Position numbers and translations under genes: made by a program. From assembly GCA_934444485.1 (NCBI GenBank), contig CAKSCN010000099.1:1-9218 (forward strand): a stretch of DNA of 9,218 bases. Reading direction: 5' to 3'. The DNA is from an uncultured Eubacteriales bacterium. GTDB lineage: Bacteria > Bacillota > Clostridia > Oscillospirales > CAG-382. The notes below the pieces were generated by a model that made no database searches, was not told where the DNA came from, and saw only the letters and a program-made list of their open reading frames with translations. The first letter of the stretch is position 1; each line of letters opens with the position of its first letter. Of the stretch, positions 1 to 6,419 are shown in pieces.

Positions 1-710
1 GAGTTTACTCCGCTTCCGCCTTCCATGAGCGTAGAAATATGCTTCACTCTTTCGGAGATCACCATAAATCCGGTTCCCTGAGACCCGTAGAGACCTTTGT
101 GACCTGCGGAACAGAGAATGTCACAGCCGACTTCGTCAAAGCTTACCGGTACGCATCCTATTGCCTGAGCGCCGTCAACAATGAGAGTTATACCTTTCTC
201 ACGGCAGATTTTTGATATCTCGGCAGTCGGCATGATTTTTCCGCACACGTTGGACGCCATTGTGATAACGGCAGTCTTGGTATTCGGGCGAAGTGCCTTA
301 CGGAAGTTTTCGATTATTTCGGCGTCGTCTCCGAGTGCGTCAATAACGCTGTAGCTACTGCCGTTCGTGCGTTTCAACGCATAAAGGGGACGAATAACCG
401 AATTGTGTTCGAGGTTTGTTATGACGGTGTGAGACTCCGGTGTAACCGTGCCTTTTATCGCCGTATTGAGAGCGTGGGTGGTATTTTGCGTAAACACAAC
501 CCTCTCGGGACTGTTGCAGCCGAGAAGTCCGCACACACCCTCCCTGCACTCGTAAACCGCCTCTGCGGCGTTTCGTGAAAGTTCATGCGAACTTCTTCCG
601 GGATTGCCGCCTTTTTCGGTGAATGCCCGTGTCACAGCCCTTACGACTTCGGGAGGTTTCGGGTACGAGGTTGCCGCATGGTCAAAATACAATAAAGACG
701 AACCTTTCAT
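1..710 (-). CDS. Cysteine desulfurase-family PLP enzyme (aminotransferase class V, EF2568-type), 3' end cut by window edge
   Basis: The first 236 residues are visible. They match the fold-type I, class V aminotransferase family that includes NifS/SufS and the EF2568-type cysteine desulfurases. Visible landmarks are the N-terminal FDHAATSYPKPPE stretch (residues 9-21), GGNPGRSSHE (34-43), EHNS with the cofactor-stacking His102, SNVCG (153-157), VDGAQ with Asp179 expected to pair with the pyridine nitrogen, and SAGHKG with Lys205 as the PLP-binding lysine. The C-terminal region, which would carry any sulfur-accepting cysteine, is outside the window, so true desulfurase activity cannot be confirmed. 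The start is the ATG at 710, which overlaps the TGA of the upstream DUF3343 gene in an ATGA arrangement. No clear ribosome binding site precedes it, so translational coupling is likely. The expected reaction is removal of sulfur (or selenium) from cysteine or selenocysteine in the cytoplasm. The substrate is inferred from family only. Confidence 0.9.
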   Translation of the reverse strand, partial: MKGSSLLYFDHAATSYPKPPEVVRAVTRAFTEKGGNPGRSSHELSRNAAEAVYECREGVCGLLGCNSPERVVFTQNTTHALNTAIKGTVTPESHTVITNLEHNSVIRPLYALKRTNGSSYSVIDALGDDAEIIENFRKALRPNTKTAVITMASNVCGKIMPTAEISKICREKGITLIVDGAQAIGCVPVSFDEVGCDILCSAGHKGLYGSQGTGFMVISERVKHISTLMEGGSGVN

Positions 711-931
711 GATATTTTCACGGTGTCCGTCACACGTATTCTCTCTTTTTTGAGAATAGAGAGCGCACGTTCGAGATTTGCGTCCGCCACACGCAAGCCG
801 TATCCGCAGCCCCTCTTGGATTGGGTCGTGGTCAGCTTTTGAAGCAACGACGATATTCCCTGCGACATAAGAATACGCTGTGCCTTGAGCGCATAGGTTA
901 CCGAACTGAGAACTATGACCGTATAGCCCAT
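707..931 (-). CDS. DUF3343 small protein (putative Se/S carrier-like)
   Basis: This is a 74-residue protein resembling the DUF3343 family, annotated in Pfam as putative selenium/sulfur carrier-like. It has an N-terminal hydrophobic strand (GYTVIVLSS, residues 2-10), the helix VTYALKAQRIL that family members show after the first strand, and a conserved-looking glycine-cysteine turn GCGYG (41-45) with Cys42 as the only cysteine. There is no signal peptide or membrane segment. The ATG at 931 is preferred over an in-frame TTG at 937, because AAGGAG at 944-939 is 7 bases from the ATG but only 1 from the TTG. The gene ends in a 4-base overlap with a cysteine desulfurase-family gene. This suggests that the small protein and the PLP enzyme act together, perhaps as carrier or regulator in sulfur or selenium transfer. 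That role is inferred; DUF3343 proteins have no firmly established function. Confidence 0.82.
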   Translation of the reverse strand: MGYTVIVLSSVTYALKAQRILMSQGISSLLQKLTTTQSKRGCGYGLRVADANLERALSILKKERIRVTDTVKIS

Positions 932-986
932 AAACAAGCTCCTTTCATATGGTACATAATCTCAATACATTCTATGCTCAAGGCAC
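880..986 (-). repeat. Extended imperfect inverted repeat around the DUF3343 start (possible mRNA hairpin)
   Basis: Read on the minus strand, the leader segment 986-972 (GTGCCTTGAGCATAG) is complementary to coding segment 896-880. There are 15 paired bases, 11 of them contiguous, with a 2-base bulge at 892-891. Nested inside, leader 964-955 (TGAGATTATG) pairs with coding 917-907 (5 plus 4 pairs around a small internal loop). Further in, 953-951 pairs with 920-918, and 949-946 pairs with 925-922 (one pair is G-U). This leaves an apical loop of about 20 bases, 945-926, holding both the Shine-Dalgarno sequence and the ATG at 931. There is no T-tract, so it is not a simple terminator. It may present or control the start site of the DUF3343/desulfurase pair. 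Pairing was checked by eye; folding energy was not calculated. Confidence 0.5.
939..944 (-). promoter_or_regulatory. Ribosome binding site deciding the DUF3343 start
   Basis: On the minus strand AAGGAG lies 7 bases before the ATG at 931 and only 1 base before the alternative TTG at 937, so the ATG is the start. The site falls in the apical loop of the inverted repeat described at 880-986. Confidence 0.75.
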
Positions 987-1006
987 GTTTTGTGTACTTG
1001 AAAAGT

Positions 1007-1918
1007 TTACTTCATGAGTGTGCAGAGAACGGCTTTCTGTGCATGGAGTCTGTTTTCCGCTTCGTCGAAGATCTCGTTTGCATGGTTTTCAAAAACTTCA
1101 GCCGTTATTTCCTCGCCTCTGTGTGCAGGGAGGCAATGCTGAACCATGCAGTCTTTCTTGGCAACGGCAAGGAGCTTTTCATCAACGCAATAGCCCTTAA
1201 AGTCATTCTTTCTCTTCTCTGCTTCGCCCTCTTGACCCATACTTGCCCACACGTCGGTGAGAATTACGTCTGCGTCCTTTGCGGCAGAGAAAATGTCGCT
1301 TGTAATTTCAAGCTTTCCGGGATACTGCTTTGCAAATTCGATAACCGTTTTATCGGGTCTGTAATCGTCGGGACAGCCGACCGAAACGCTCATTCCTGCG
1401 GTAAGTCCGCCGACTATGAGGGAGTTTGCCATGTTGTTTCCGTCTCCGATGAATGTCATCTTGAGTCCGTCGAGGCACTTTCCCTTGTACTCACGTATCG
1501 TCATGAGATCCGCAAGCACCTGACAAGGATGGCAGTAATCGGTAAGTCCGTTAATTATCGGAATATCCGCATACTTCGCAAGAATTTCTACCTTCTCCTG
1601 CTCAAATGTTCTTATCATTATACCGTCAAGGTAGCGTGAAAGCACTCTTGCGGTGTCCTCTATTGGTTCTCCCCTGCCCATCTGAATGTCTCTGTTGGAG
1701 AGAAACAGTGCGTTTCCGCCGAGCTGATACATACCGGTCTCAAACGACACTCTTGTTCTTGTGGAGGACTTCTCAAATATCATTCCGAGTGTCTTTCCCT
1801 CAAGCACGTGATGGGGTATTTTATTCTTGGTTTCATATTTTAGCTTGTCTGCAAGCTCAAGGAGCGAATAAAGCTCGTCTCTCGACAGATCCGCCATTTT
1901 CAAAAGATCCTTTTTCAT
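1007..1918 (-). CDS. argF: Ornithine carbamoyltransferase
   Basis: This is a cytoplasmic enzyme that joins carbamoyl phosphate and ornithine to give citrulline. The 303-residue length is normal for the family. The carbamoyl phosphate domain comes first, with the phosphate-binding SSTRTR motif at 51-56 and HPCQ at 130-133. The ornithine domain follows, with GDGNNMANS (158-166), the SMG loop in TDVWASMGQE (221-230) and the HCLPAHRG signature (261-268) that separates ornithine from aspartate carbamoyltransferases. The ATG at 1918 has AAAGGA at 1932-1927, 8 bases upstream. It is the last arginine gene of the operon, 38 bases after argD, and is followed after 75 bases by the DUF3343 gene. The anabolic rather than catabolic role is inferred from the biosynthetic neighbours; no arginine deiminase or carbamate kinase gene is present here. 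Confidence 0.97.
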   Translation of the reverse strand: MKKDLLKMADLSRDELYSLLELADKLKYETKNKIPHHVLEGKTLGMIFEKSSTRTRVSFETGMYQLGGNALFLSNRDIQMGRGEPIEDTARVLSRYLDGIMIRTFEQEKVEILAKYADIPIINGLTDYCHPCQVLADLMTIREYKGKCLDGLKMTFIGDGNNMANSLIVGGLTAGMSVSVGCPDDYRPDKTVIEFAKQYPGKLEITSDIFSAAKDADVILTDVWASMGQEGEAEKRKNDFKGYCVDEKLLAVAKKDCMVQHCLPAHRGEEITAEVFENHANEIFDEAENRLHAQKAVLCTLMK

Positions 1919-1956
1919 ACCTTATGTCCTTTCGCATTTTGTATATGTTCTCGTTT

Positions 1957-3135
1957 TTACAACACTTCGGCAAGAATTGCAACACCCTCGTCGATTTGCT
2001 CTTTAGTGATAGTGAGCGGAGGAAGGAGCCTTACAACGTCACTGCCTGCGGTAAGAACAAGAAGTCCCTTTTCGAGCGCTTTCTCCGCCGCTTCTTTGGG
2101 AGACGATTTTATCTCAATACCGATCATAAGTCCCTTGCCTCTGACCTCGGTGATATTCTGCGAATCGATACCGCACAGTTTTTTCATAAGATATTCGCCC
2201 TTTTCGCTCACGCTCTTCAAAAATCCCGGAGCTGTGATTATCTCAAGAACCTTCGTTGCGCCCGCACAGCAAACTGGGTTTCCGCCGAAAGTCGAGCCGT
2301 GATCTCCCTTGCCGAGAACGACAGCGGTTTTTTCGTTACAGAGAAACGCACCTATGGGAAGTCCTCCGCCGAGTCCCTTTGCAACCGTTATGATATCGGG
2401 CTTGAAGCCTGCAAAATGCTCATACGCAAACATCTTTCCGGTTCTTCCTATTCCGGTTTGAACCTCGTCGGCAATTATGAGTATATCCTTCTCACGGCAA
2501 AGACTCTTCAAAGCCGCCGCAAATTCATCGGTCATGAGGTTCACGCCGCCCTCACCCTGGATAGGTTCGCACATAACAGCGCATACATCCTTTGTGAGAG
2601 CCTCTGCGAGCGCTTTTTCGTCGTTTAAAGGCGTGTATTTAAAGCCCTCGGTAAAAGGCGAAAAGTACTTGTGAAAGCGCTCCTGACCGGTTGCCGCAAG
2701 AGTCGTGACGGTGCGTCCGTGGAAAGAATTGTTGAAAGTTACAATTGTAGACCGTCCGCTTCCGTACTTGTCACTGCTGTACTTTCTTGCCGTTTTAATC
2801 GCACCCTCGTTCGCTTCCGCACCGGAATTTGCAAAGAACACCTTCGACATAGACGACACGTTTGTAAGCATCTCCGCAAGGAGCATTGTCACCGGCGAAT
2901 AGTAGTAATTGGAGATATGCTGTATTTTTGACAGCTGTCCCGTGACCGCCTTCATCCAATCGGGGTTCGTCGCTCCGAGAGAAAGCGTTCCTATGCCGCT
3001 TGCAAAGTCAACGTATCTTTTGCCGTCTACATCATACTGATATGCTCCGTCGCCGTGGTCTATAACCGCAGGCATTCTGCCGTACGTGCCGAGTATGTAG
3101 TCGGAATCGAGTTTCATATAATCTTTTGAATCCAT
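1957..3135 (-). CDS. argD: Acetylornithine aminotransferase
   Basis: This is a PLP-dependent class III aminotransferase that converts N-acetylglutamate semialdehyde and glutamate to N-acetylornithine and 2-oxoglutarate. The 392 residues are typical for ArgD. Visible motifs in order are NSGAEANE (103-110), which contacts the cofactor phosphate, FHGRT (138-142), EPIQGEGG (190-197), DEVQTGIGRTG (223-233) with Asp223 facing the pyridine nitrogen, Lys253 in VAKGLGGG as the Schiff-base lysine, and STFGGNP (281-287). The ATG at 3135 has a strong AGGTGA at 3145-3140 a few bases upstream. It lies between argB (33-base gap) and argF (38-base gap). Some ArgD enzymes also act on N-succinyl-diaminopimelate semialdehyde in lysine synthesis. 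That dual use cannot be judged from sequence, but the operon context makes arginine the main role. Confidence 0.96.
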   Translation of the reverse strand: MDSKDYMKLDSDYILGTYGRMPAVIDHGDGAYQYDVDGKRYVDFASGIGTLSLGATNPDWMKAVTGQLSKIQHISNYYYSPVTMLLAEMLTNVSSMSKVFFANSGAEANEGAIKTARKYSSDKYGSGRSTIVTFNNSFHGRTVTTLAATGQERFHKYFSPFTEGFKYTPLNDEKALAEALTKDVCAVMCEPIQGEGGVNLMTDEFAAALKSLCREKDILIIADEVQTGIGRTGKMFAYEHFAGFKPDIITVAKGLGGGLPIGAFLCNEKTAVVLGKGDHGSTFGGNPVCCAGATKVLEIITAPGFLKSVSEKGEYLMKKLCGIDSQNITEVRGKGLMIGIEIKSSPKEAAEKALEKGLLVLTAGSDVVRLLPPLTITKEQIDEGVAILAEVL

Positions 3136-3168
3136 AATCTCACCTCTCCCTGCTTTCGGATATCAGTT

Positions 3169-4047
3169 TTACTCTACGAACATCGTGCCGATACCCTCAT
3201 CGGACAGCATTTCTATAAGTATTGAGTGAAGCTGTCTGCCGTCTATTATATGAGCACGCTTTACGCCGCCCTTTACGGTTTTCTCACAGCATCTTACCTT
3301 AGGTATCATTCCGCCTTTGACGACTCCGGAATCGATAAGCTCGTCTATTTCATCAAGCTTTACCTCGGGAATGAGAGTATCGTCATCTTTTGGATCGGTC
3401 ATAAGTCCTCTGACGTCGGTCAGAAGTATGAGCTTTTCCGCACCGAGAGAAATTGCGACCTCTGCGGCGGCGGTGTCTGCGTTTATATTGTATACGTCGC
3501 TGTAATCGTCGACGCCGCATCCGATTGTCGCAACAACAGGCATATAGCCGTCGGCAAGCGCATCACGGATTATTTCGGTGTCAACGCCGCATATTTCGCC
3601 CACACAGCCGTAATCAAACTTGCCGTCCTCGAGCTTCTTTGCCTTTATCATTGCTCCGTCAAGTCCCGAAAGACCAACGGCACGTCCGCCGATTTTCTCA
3701 ATTCTTTTGACAAGCGATTTATTTGTCTTTCCGGCAAGCACCCTCTGAACAACTTCTATAGCTTCATCGCTTGTGTATCTGAGTCCGTTTATAAACTCGG
3801 TTTCTATCCCGTACTTTTCAAAAGCCTCCGTTATCTCGGGACCGCCTCCGTGTACAAGAACTATTTTTATGCCAACGAGAGTCAGAAGAACAAGATCGGA
3901 AATGACTGCCTCCTTGAGTCCTTCGTTGAGCATTGCGTTGCCGCCGTATTTGACGACTACCGTCTTTCCGTAATACTTCTGGATATACGGTAACGCTTGG
4001 ATAAGAATTTTTGCTTTGTCTATGTTTGATATGAGAAGATCATCCAT
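3169..4047 (-). CDS. argB: Acetylglutamate kinase, probably arginine-inhibited type
   Basis: This is an amino acid kinase-family enzyme that phosphorylates N-acetylglutamate with ATP, the usual control step of the cyclic pathway. Landmarks are VVKYGGNAM (31-39) with Lys33, HGGGP (66-70) in the phosphate-binding glycine loop, NINAD (187-191) in the substrate region and GMIPK (246-250) with the conserved Lys250. The protein has 292 residues and carries about 28 residues before the first kinase strand, including a helix KAKILIQALPYIQKYYGK. Hexameric, arginine-sensitive kinases have such an N-terminal helix, while the shorter E. coli enzyme lacks it, so feedback inhibition by arginine is inferred. 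The ATG at 4047 has a near-perfect GGAGGTG at 4061-4055, 7 bases upstream. The gene starts 22 bases after the argJ stop. Confidence 0.97.
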   Translation of the reverse strand: MDDLLISNIDKAKILIQALPYIQKYYGKTVVVKYGGNAMLNEGLKEAVISDLVLLTLVGIKIVLVHGGGPEITEAFEKYGIETEFINGLRYTSDEAIEVVQRVLAGKTNKSLVKRIEKIGGRAVGLSGLDGAMIKAKKLEDGKFDYGCVGEICGVDTEIIRDALADGYMPVVATIGCGVDDYSDVYNINADTAAAEVAISLGAEKLILLTDVRGLMTDPKDDDTLIPEVKLDEIDELIDSGVVKGGMIPKVRCCEKTVKGGVKRAHIIDGRQLHSILIEMLSDEGIGTMFVE

Positions 4048-4069
4048 TGTAATACACCTCCGCCGCTTT

Positions 4070-5308
4070 TCAGCTTCTGTAATCGCCGTTTATTCTGACA
4101 TATTCGTAACTGAGGTCGCATCCCCATGCGGTAGCCTCTTCGCTTCCGCACTTCATATCGACGTCGATTATTACCTCATCCTTCAAGAGTATGCTCTTCG
4201 CTTTCGCTTCGTCAAAGCCGACGTCGCCGCCGTCCCTGCACACATTTATCTCTCCGACATTGGATATGAAGCTTACGTCAACCTTTTTCGGATCAAAATC
4301 AACGCCGGCATATCCGAGTGCGCAAAGTACACGTCCCCAGTTTGCGTCGGCGCCGAACATTGCGGCCTTTACGAGCGGTGAATTGATAACAGACTTTGCA
4401 AGCACCTTTGCTCCGTCCTCCGACGAGAAATTGCGTATTCTGCACTCTATAAGCTTCGTTGCCCCCTCGCCGTCTCTTGCAATGTGACGTGCAATATATC
4501 TGCAAAGTTCTTCAAGAGCGGTGTAAAAAACAAGTGCGTCGGGAGAAGCTTCGTCGGTTATCTTTTCATTTTCGGCAAGTCCCGATGCGAGAATACAGAG
4601 CATATCGTTTGTGCTTGTATCGCCGTCAACGCTAACCATGTTAAAGGTTTTGTCTGCGGCTTTTTTCAAGAGCTTTGCGAGTACGGCAGAGTCGATGCTT
4701 ACGTCGGTCGTGATGAAGCCGAGCATTGTTGCCATGTTGGGATGTATCATTCCCGAACCCTTTGCGATGCCTCCGATATAAACCTTTTTGCCGTCTATCA
4801 CGGTTTCAAAGCATATCTCTTTCTTTCTTGTGTCGGTCGTCATTATAGCCATTGCGGCGGCGTAGCTTCCGTCACCGTCGTGTGTGAGCTTTTCCGCAAG
4901 GATGGGAATACCGTTAACAATCGGCTCAAGCGGAAGGGGCATTCCGATAACTCCGGTGGAAGCGACTATTACATCGTCTGCGCTTATGCCGAGTGCTTTT
5001 GCCGTAACCTCACACATAGCCTGCGCTTTCTCCACGCCGTCGGGACAGCAGGTGTTTGCATTTCCGCTGTTGCATATAACAGCCTGTGCGATTCCGTTTT
5101 TCAGATGTTCTCTTGTAACGGTAATCGGTGCGCCGTAAACCTTATTTGTCGTATATATCGCCGCCGCCGAACACGGCACATCCGCTGCTATCATTGCAAG
5201 ATCACGCTTCGATTTGTTCTTTCGCAAGCCGCAGTGTATGCCGTATGCCGCAAACCCTTTCGGATATGTAACACCGCCTTCTATGCGTTTAAGCTTTTGT
5301 TCTGTCAT
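4070..5308 (-). CDS. argJ: Glutamate N-acetyltransferase / ornithine acetyltransferase
   Basis: ArgJ transfers the acetyl group from N-acetylornithine to glutamate, releasing ornithine and regenerating N-acetylglutamate. Some members also acetylate glutamate from acetyl-CoA. The 412-residue precursor is a normal length. Family members self-cleave before a catalytic threonine, seen here as Thr194 in HPNMATMLGF (189-198), giving alpha and beta chains. Also visible are NSGNANTC (80-87), STG (117-119) near the oxyanion hole, AKGSGMI (182-188) and DGDTSTND (228-235). The frame stays open upstream to 5437, but the ATG at 5308 is chosen: it has AAAAGGAG at 5325-5318, 9 bases upstream, the protein then starts like other ArgJ proteins, and the longer form would overlap the preceding SGNH gene by about 100 bases. 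No argA or argE is in the window. Whether this copy is bifunctional cannot be told by eye. Confidence 0.96.
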   Translation of the reverse strand: MTEQKLKRIEGGVTYPKGFAAYGIHCGLRKNKSKRDLAMIAADVPCSAAAIYTTNKVYGAPITVTREHLKNGIAQAVICNSGNANTCCPDGVEKAQAMCEVTAKALGISADDVIVASTGVIGMPLPLEPIVNGIPILAEKLTHDGDGSYAAAMAIMTTDTRKKEICFETVIDGKKVYIGGIAKGSGMIHPNMATMLGFITTDVSIDSAVLAKLLKKAADKTFNMVSVDGDTSTNDMLCILASGLAENEKITDEASPDALVFYTALEELCRYIARHIARDGEGATKLIECRIRNFSSEDGAKVLAKSVINSPLVKAAMFGADANWGRVLCALGYAGVDFDPKKVDVSFISNVGEINVCRDGGDVGFDEAKAKSILLKDEVIIDVDMKCGSEEATAWGCDLSYEYVRINGDYRS

Positions 5309-5317
5309 ATGCGTTTT

Positions 5318-5325
5318 CTCCTTTT
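5318..5325 (-). promoter_or_regulatory. Ribosome binding site deciding the argJ start
   Basis: AAAAGGAG on the minus strand lies 9 bases before the ATG at 5308. It supports the 412-residue ArgJ rather than a version extended upstream into the SGNH hydrolase gene. Confidence 0.75.
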
Positions 5326-5339
5326 CCGTGTTATCTTTA

Positions 5340-6407
5340 TCAGTCTTTAAGATACTTGTCCGCAAGCGGATCAATGATTGTTTCAAGGGCTTTTGCCATA
5401 CACATAAAGCCGAGATCGTTCGGGTGACATCCGTCAACGGTGCCGGAAAAGCCGCCCATTATATCTTTCATTTTCTCTCCGTCGATGAAATACACGTTCT
5501 TATCGCCACAGTTTAGTGCATTGTTATACGTTTCAAGAACAACCTCTCTTCTCGCCCTGACATTTTCTTCGTCGCCGTCAAACGGGCGTGTCATCATTAT
5601 AATCGGAATATCGGGGTGAGACGCACGGATTATCTTGAACATCGGCCCATGCGTGCTTTTTAGGTGTTCGACAGTAGGTGCATTGTGGTCGTAATCGTAT
5701 ACGAACATCGACATTTCAAGAGAAGCAATGTAATCGGCAATCTCCTTTTCGCCTCTTGCACTTCCGGAGAAGCCGAGGTTTACAAAGTCAGCGTTGTACC
5801 TTCGTGATAGAATAGCTTGATATGCGTTGCCCGGACGTGAAGCGCAACCGCCCTGCGTTATCGATGAACCGTAGTAAACTATCGGCTTTGAACCGATATA
5901 CTTTCCGCCGCATTCGAGCGATGATCCCTTATCAAGTCCGATATAAACCTCGTCAACGGCGTTGTAGAGAGGAAAGTTCAGCGTGATATCACGCATTTCT
6001 CTTGTGCCGAACCTGTGTATTGCCTCAAATGCGTTTCCGGAATCGTGTGTCGGGTTAAAGGTTTTTACGTATTTGTAAACGCCGCCTGAGTATGTGTACA
6101 TATCAAAGCCCGACGTTCCCGTAAGCGGCATATGCGGAAACTTCGTCACATACGGAAGCTTTACCGAAATTGCGACATACGGAGAATCGGTTCTGAAACG
6201 TACCCTGCCGCCGGCGGTATGCGGTCCGAGGCTTGCCACCCCGGGGTTTACGCTGTCGGCAACGTCCTGAGATATTCGCAAAAACCTTTCCTTAACCGCA
6301 AAGCCGTAGAGGTCGAACGGTGCTTTTTTTACGGAAATGTACGCAAGATTCTCCTCATTTACGGAATTTTCGGTTTTAAAATTCTTATCGATGTCCTCAA
6401 TTCTCAT
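5340..6407 (-). CDS. SGNH/GDSL-type hydrolase with GxDLY-like N-terminal domain, embedded in the arg operon
   Basis: This is a 355-residue protein with an all-beta-looking N-terminal region (about 1-170) and a C-terminal SGNH hydrolase domain (about 173-350). The N-terminal part contains APFDLYGF (29-36) and later TAGGRVRFRTDSP (65-77), resembling the GxDLY domain found before some SGNH esterases. All four catalytic blocks are present: GSSITQG (180-186) with Ser182 as probable nucleophile, Gly212 in NLGFSG, Asn242 in YDHNA, and DGCH (325-328) supplying Asp325 and His328. It should therefore be an active ester or acyl hydrolase. I see no signal peptide, lipobox or membrane segment, so it is probably cytoplasmic. 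The ATG at 6407 is preferred over one at 6461, because AAGGGG at 6419-6414 is 6 bases upstream and overlaps the argC stop. It sits 10 bases after argC and 31 before argJ, so it is surely co-transcribed with them. No role in arginine synthesis is known to me and its substrate is unknown. Confidence 0.88.
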   Translation of the reverse strand: MRIEDIDKNFKTENSVNEENLAYISVKKAPFDLYGFAVKERFLRISQDVADSVNPGVASLGPHTAGGRVRFRTDSPYVAISVKLPYVTKFPHMPLTGTSGFDMYTYSGGVYKYVKTFNPTHDSGNAFEAIHRFGTREMRDITLNFPLYNAVDEVYIGLDKGSSLECGGKYIGSKPIVYYGSSITQGGCASRPGNAYQAILSRRYNADFVNLGFSGSARGEKEIADYIASLEMSMFVYDYDHNAPTVEHLKSTHGPMFKIIRASHPDIPIIMMTRPFDGDEENVRARREVVLETYNNALNCGDKNVYFIDGEKMKDIMGGFSGTVDGCHPNDLGFMCMAKALETIIDPLADKYLKD

Positions 6408-6413
6408 TGCTTT

Positions 6414-6419
6414 CCCCTT
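6414..6419 (-). promoter_or_regulatory. Ribosome binding site of the SGNH gene, overlapping the argC stop
   Basis: AAGGGG on the minus strand includes two bases of the argC TAA and lies 6 bases before the ATG at 6407. This fixes the SGNH start and suggests that its translation is tied to termination on argC. Confidence 0.65.

Noticed and set aside
932..1006. A transcription terminator after argF.
   Set aside because: The gap contains one arm of the DUF3343 inverted repeat, but no compact GC-rich hairpin followed by a T-run in the direction of transcription.
821..5350. Long plus-strand open frames opposite the arg genes (for example 821-1639, 1606-2628, 3226-3993 and 4484-5350).
   Set aside because: Their translations are low-complexity, Cys/Arg/Ser-rich shadows with no recognisable motifs. 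They lie entirely opposite well-supported enzymes and have no convincing start sites. They come from the codon bias of the minus-strand genes.
5309..5437. An upstream-extended ArgJ starting at 5437.
   Set aside because: The extension overlaps the end of the SGNH gene, does not resemble ArgJ proteins, and ignores the good ribosome binding site in front of the ATG at 5308.
6208..6247. Two perfect 10-base GC palindromes (6208-6217 and 6238-6247) inside the SGNH gene.
   Set aside because: About nine perfect 10-base palindromes are expected by chance in a window of this size, and both fall in ordinary codons of the conserved N-terminal domain.
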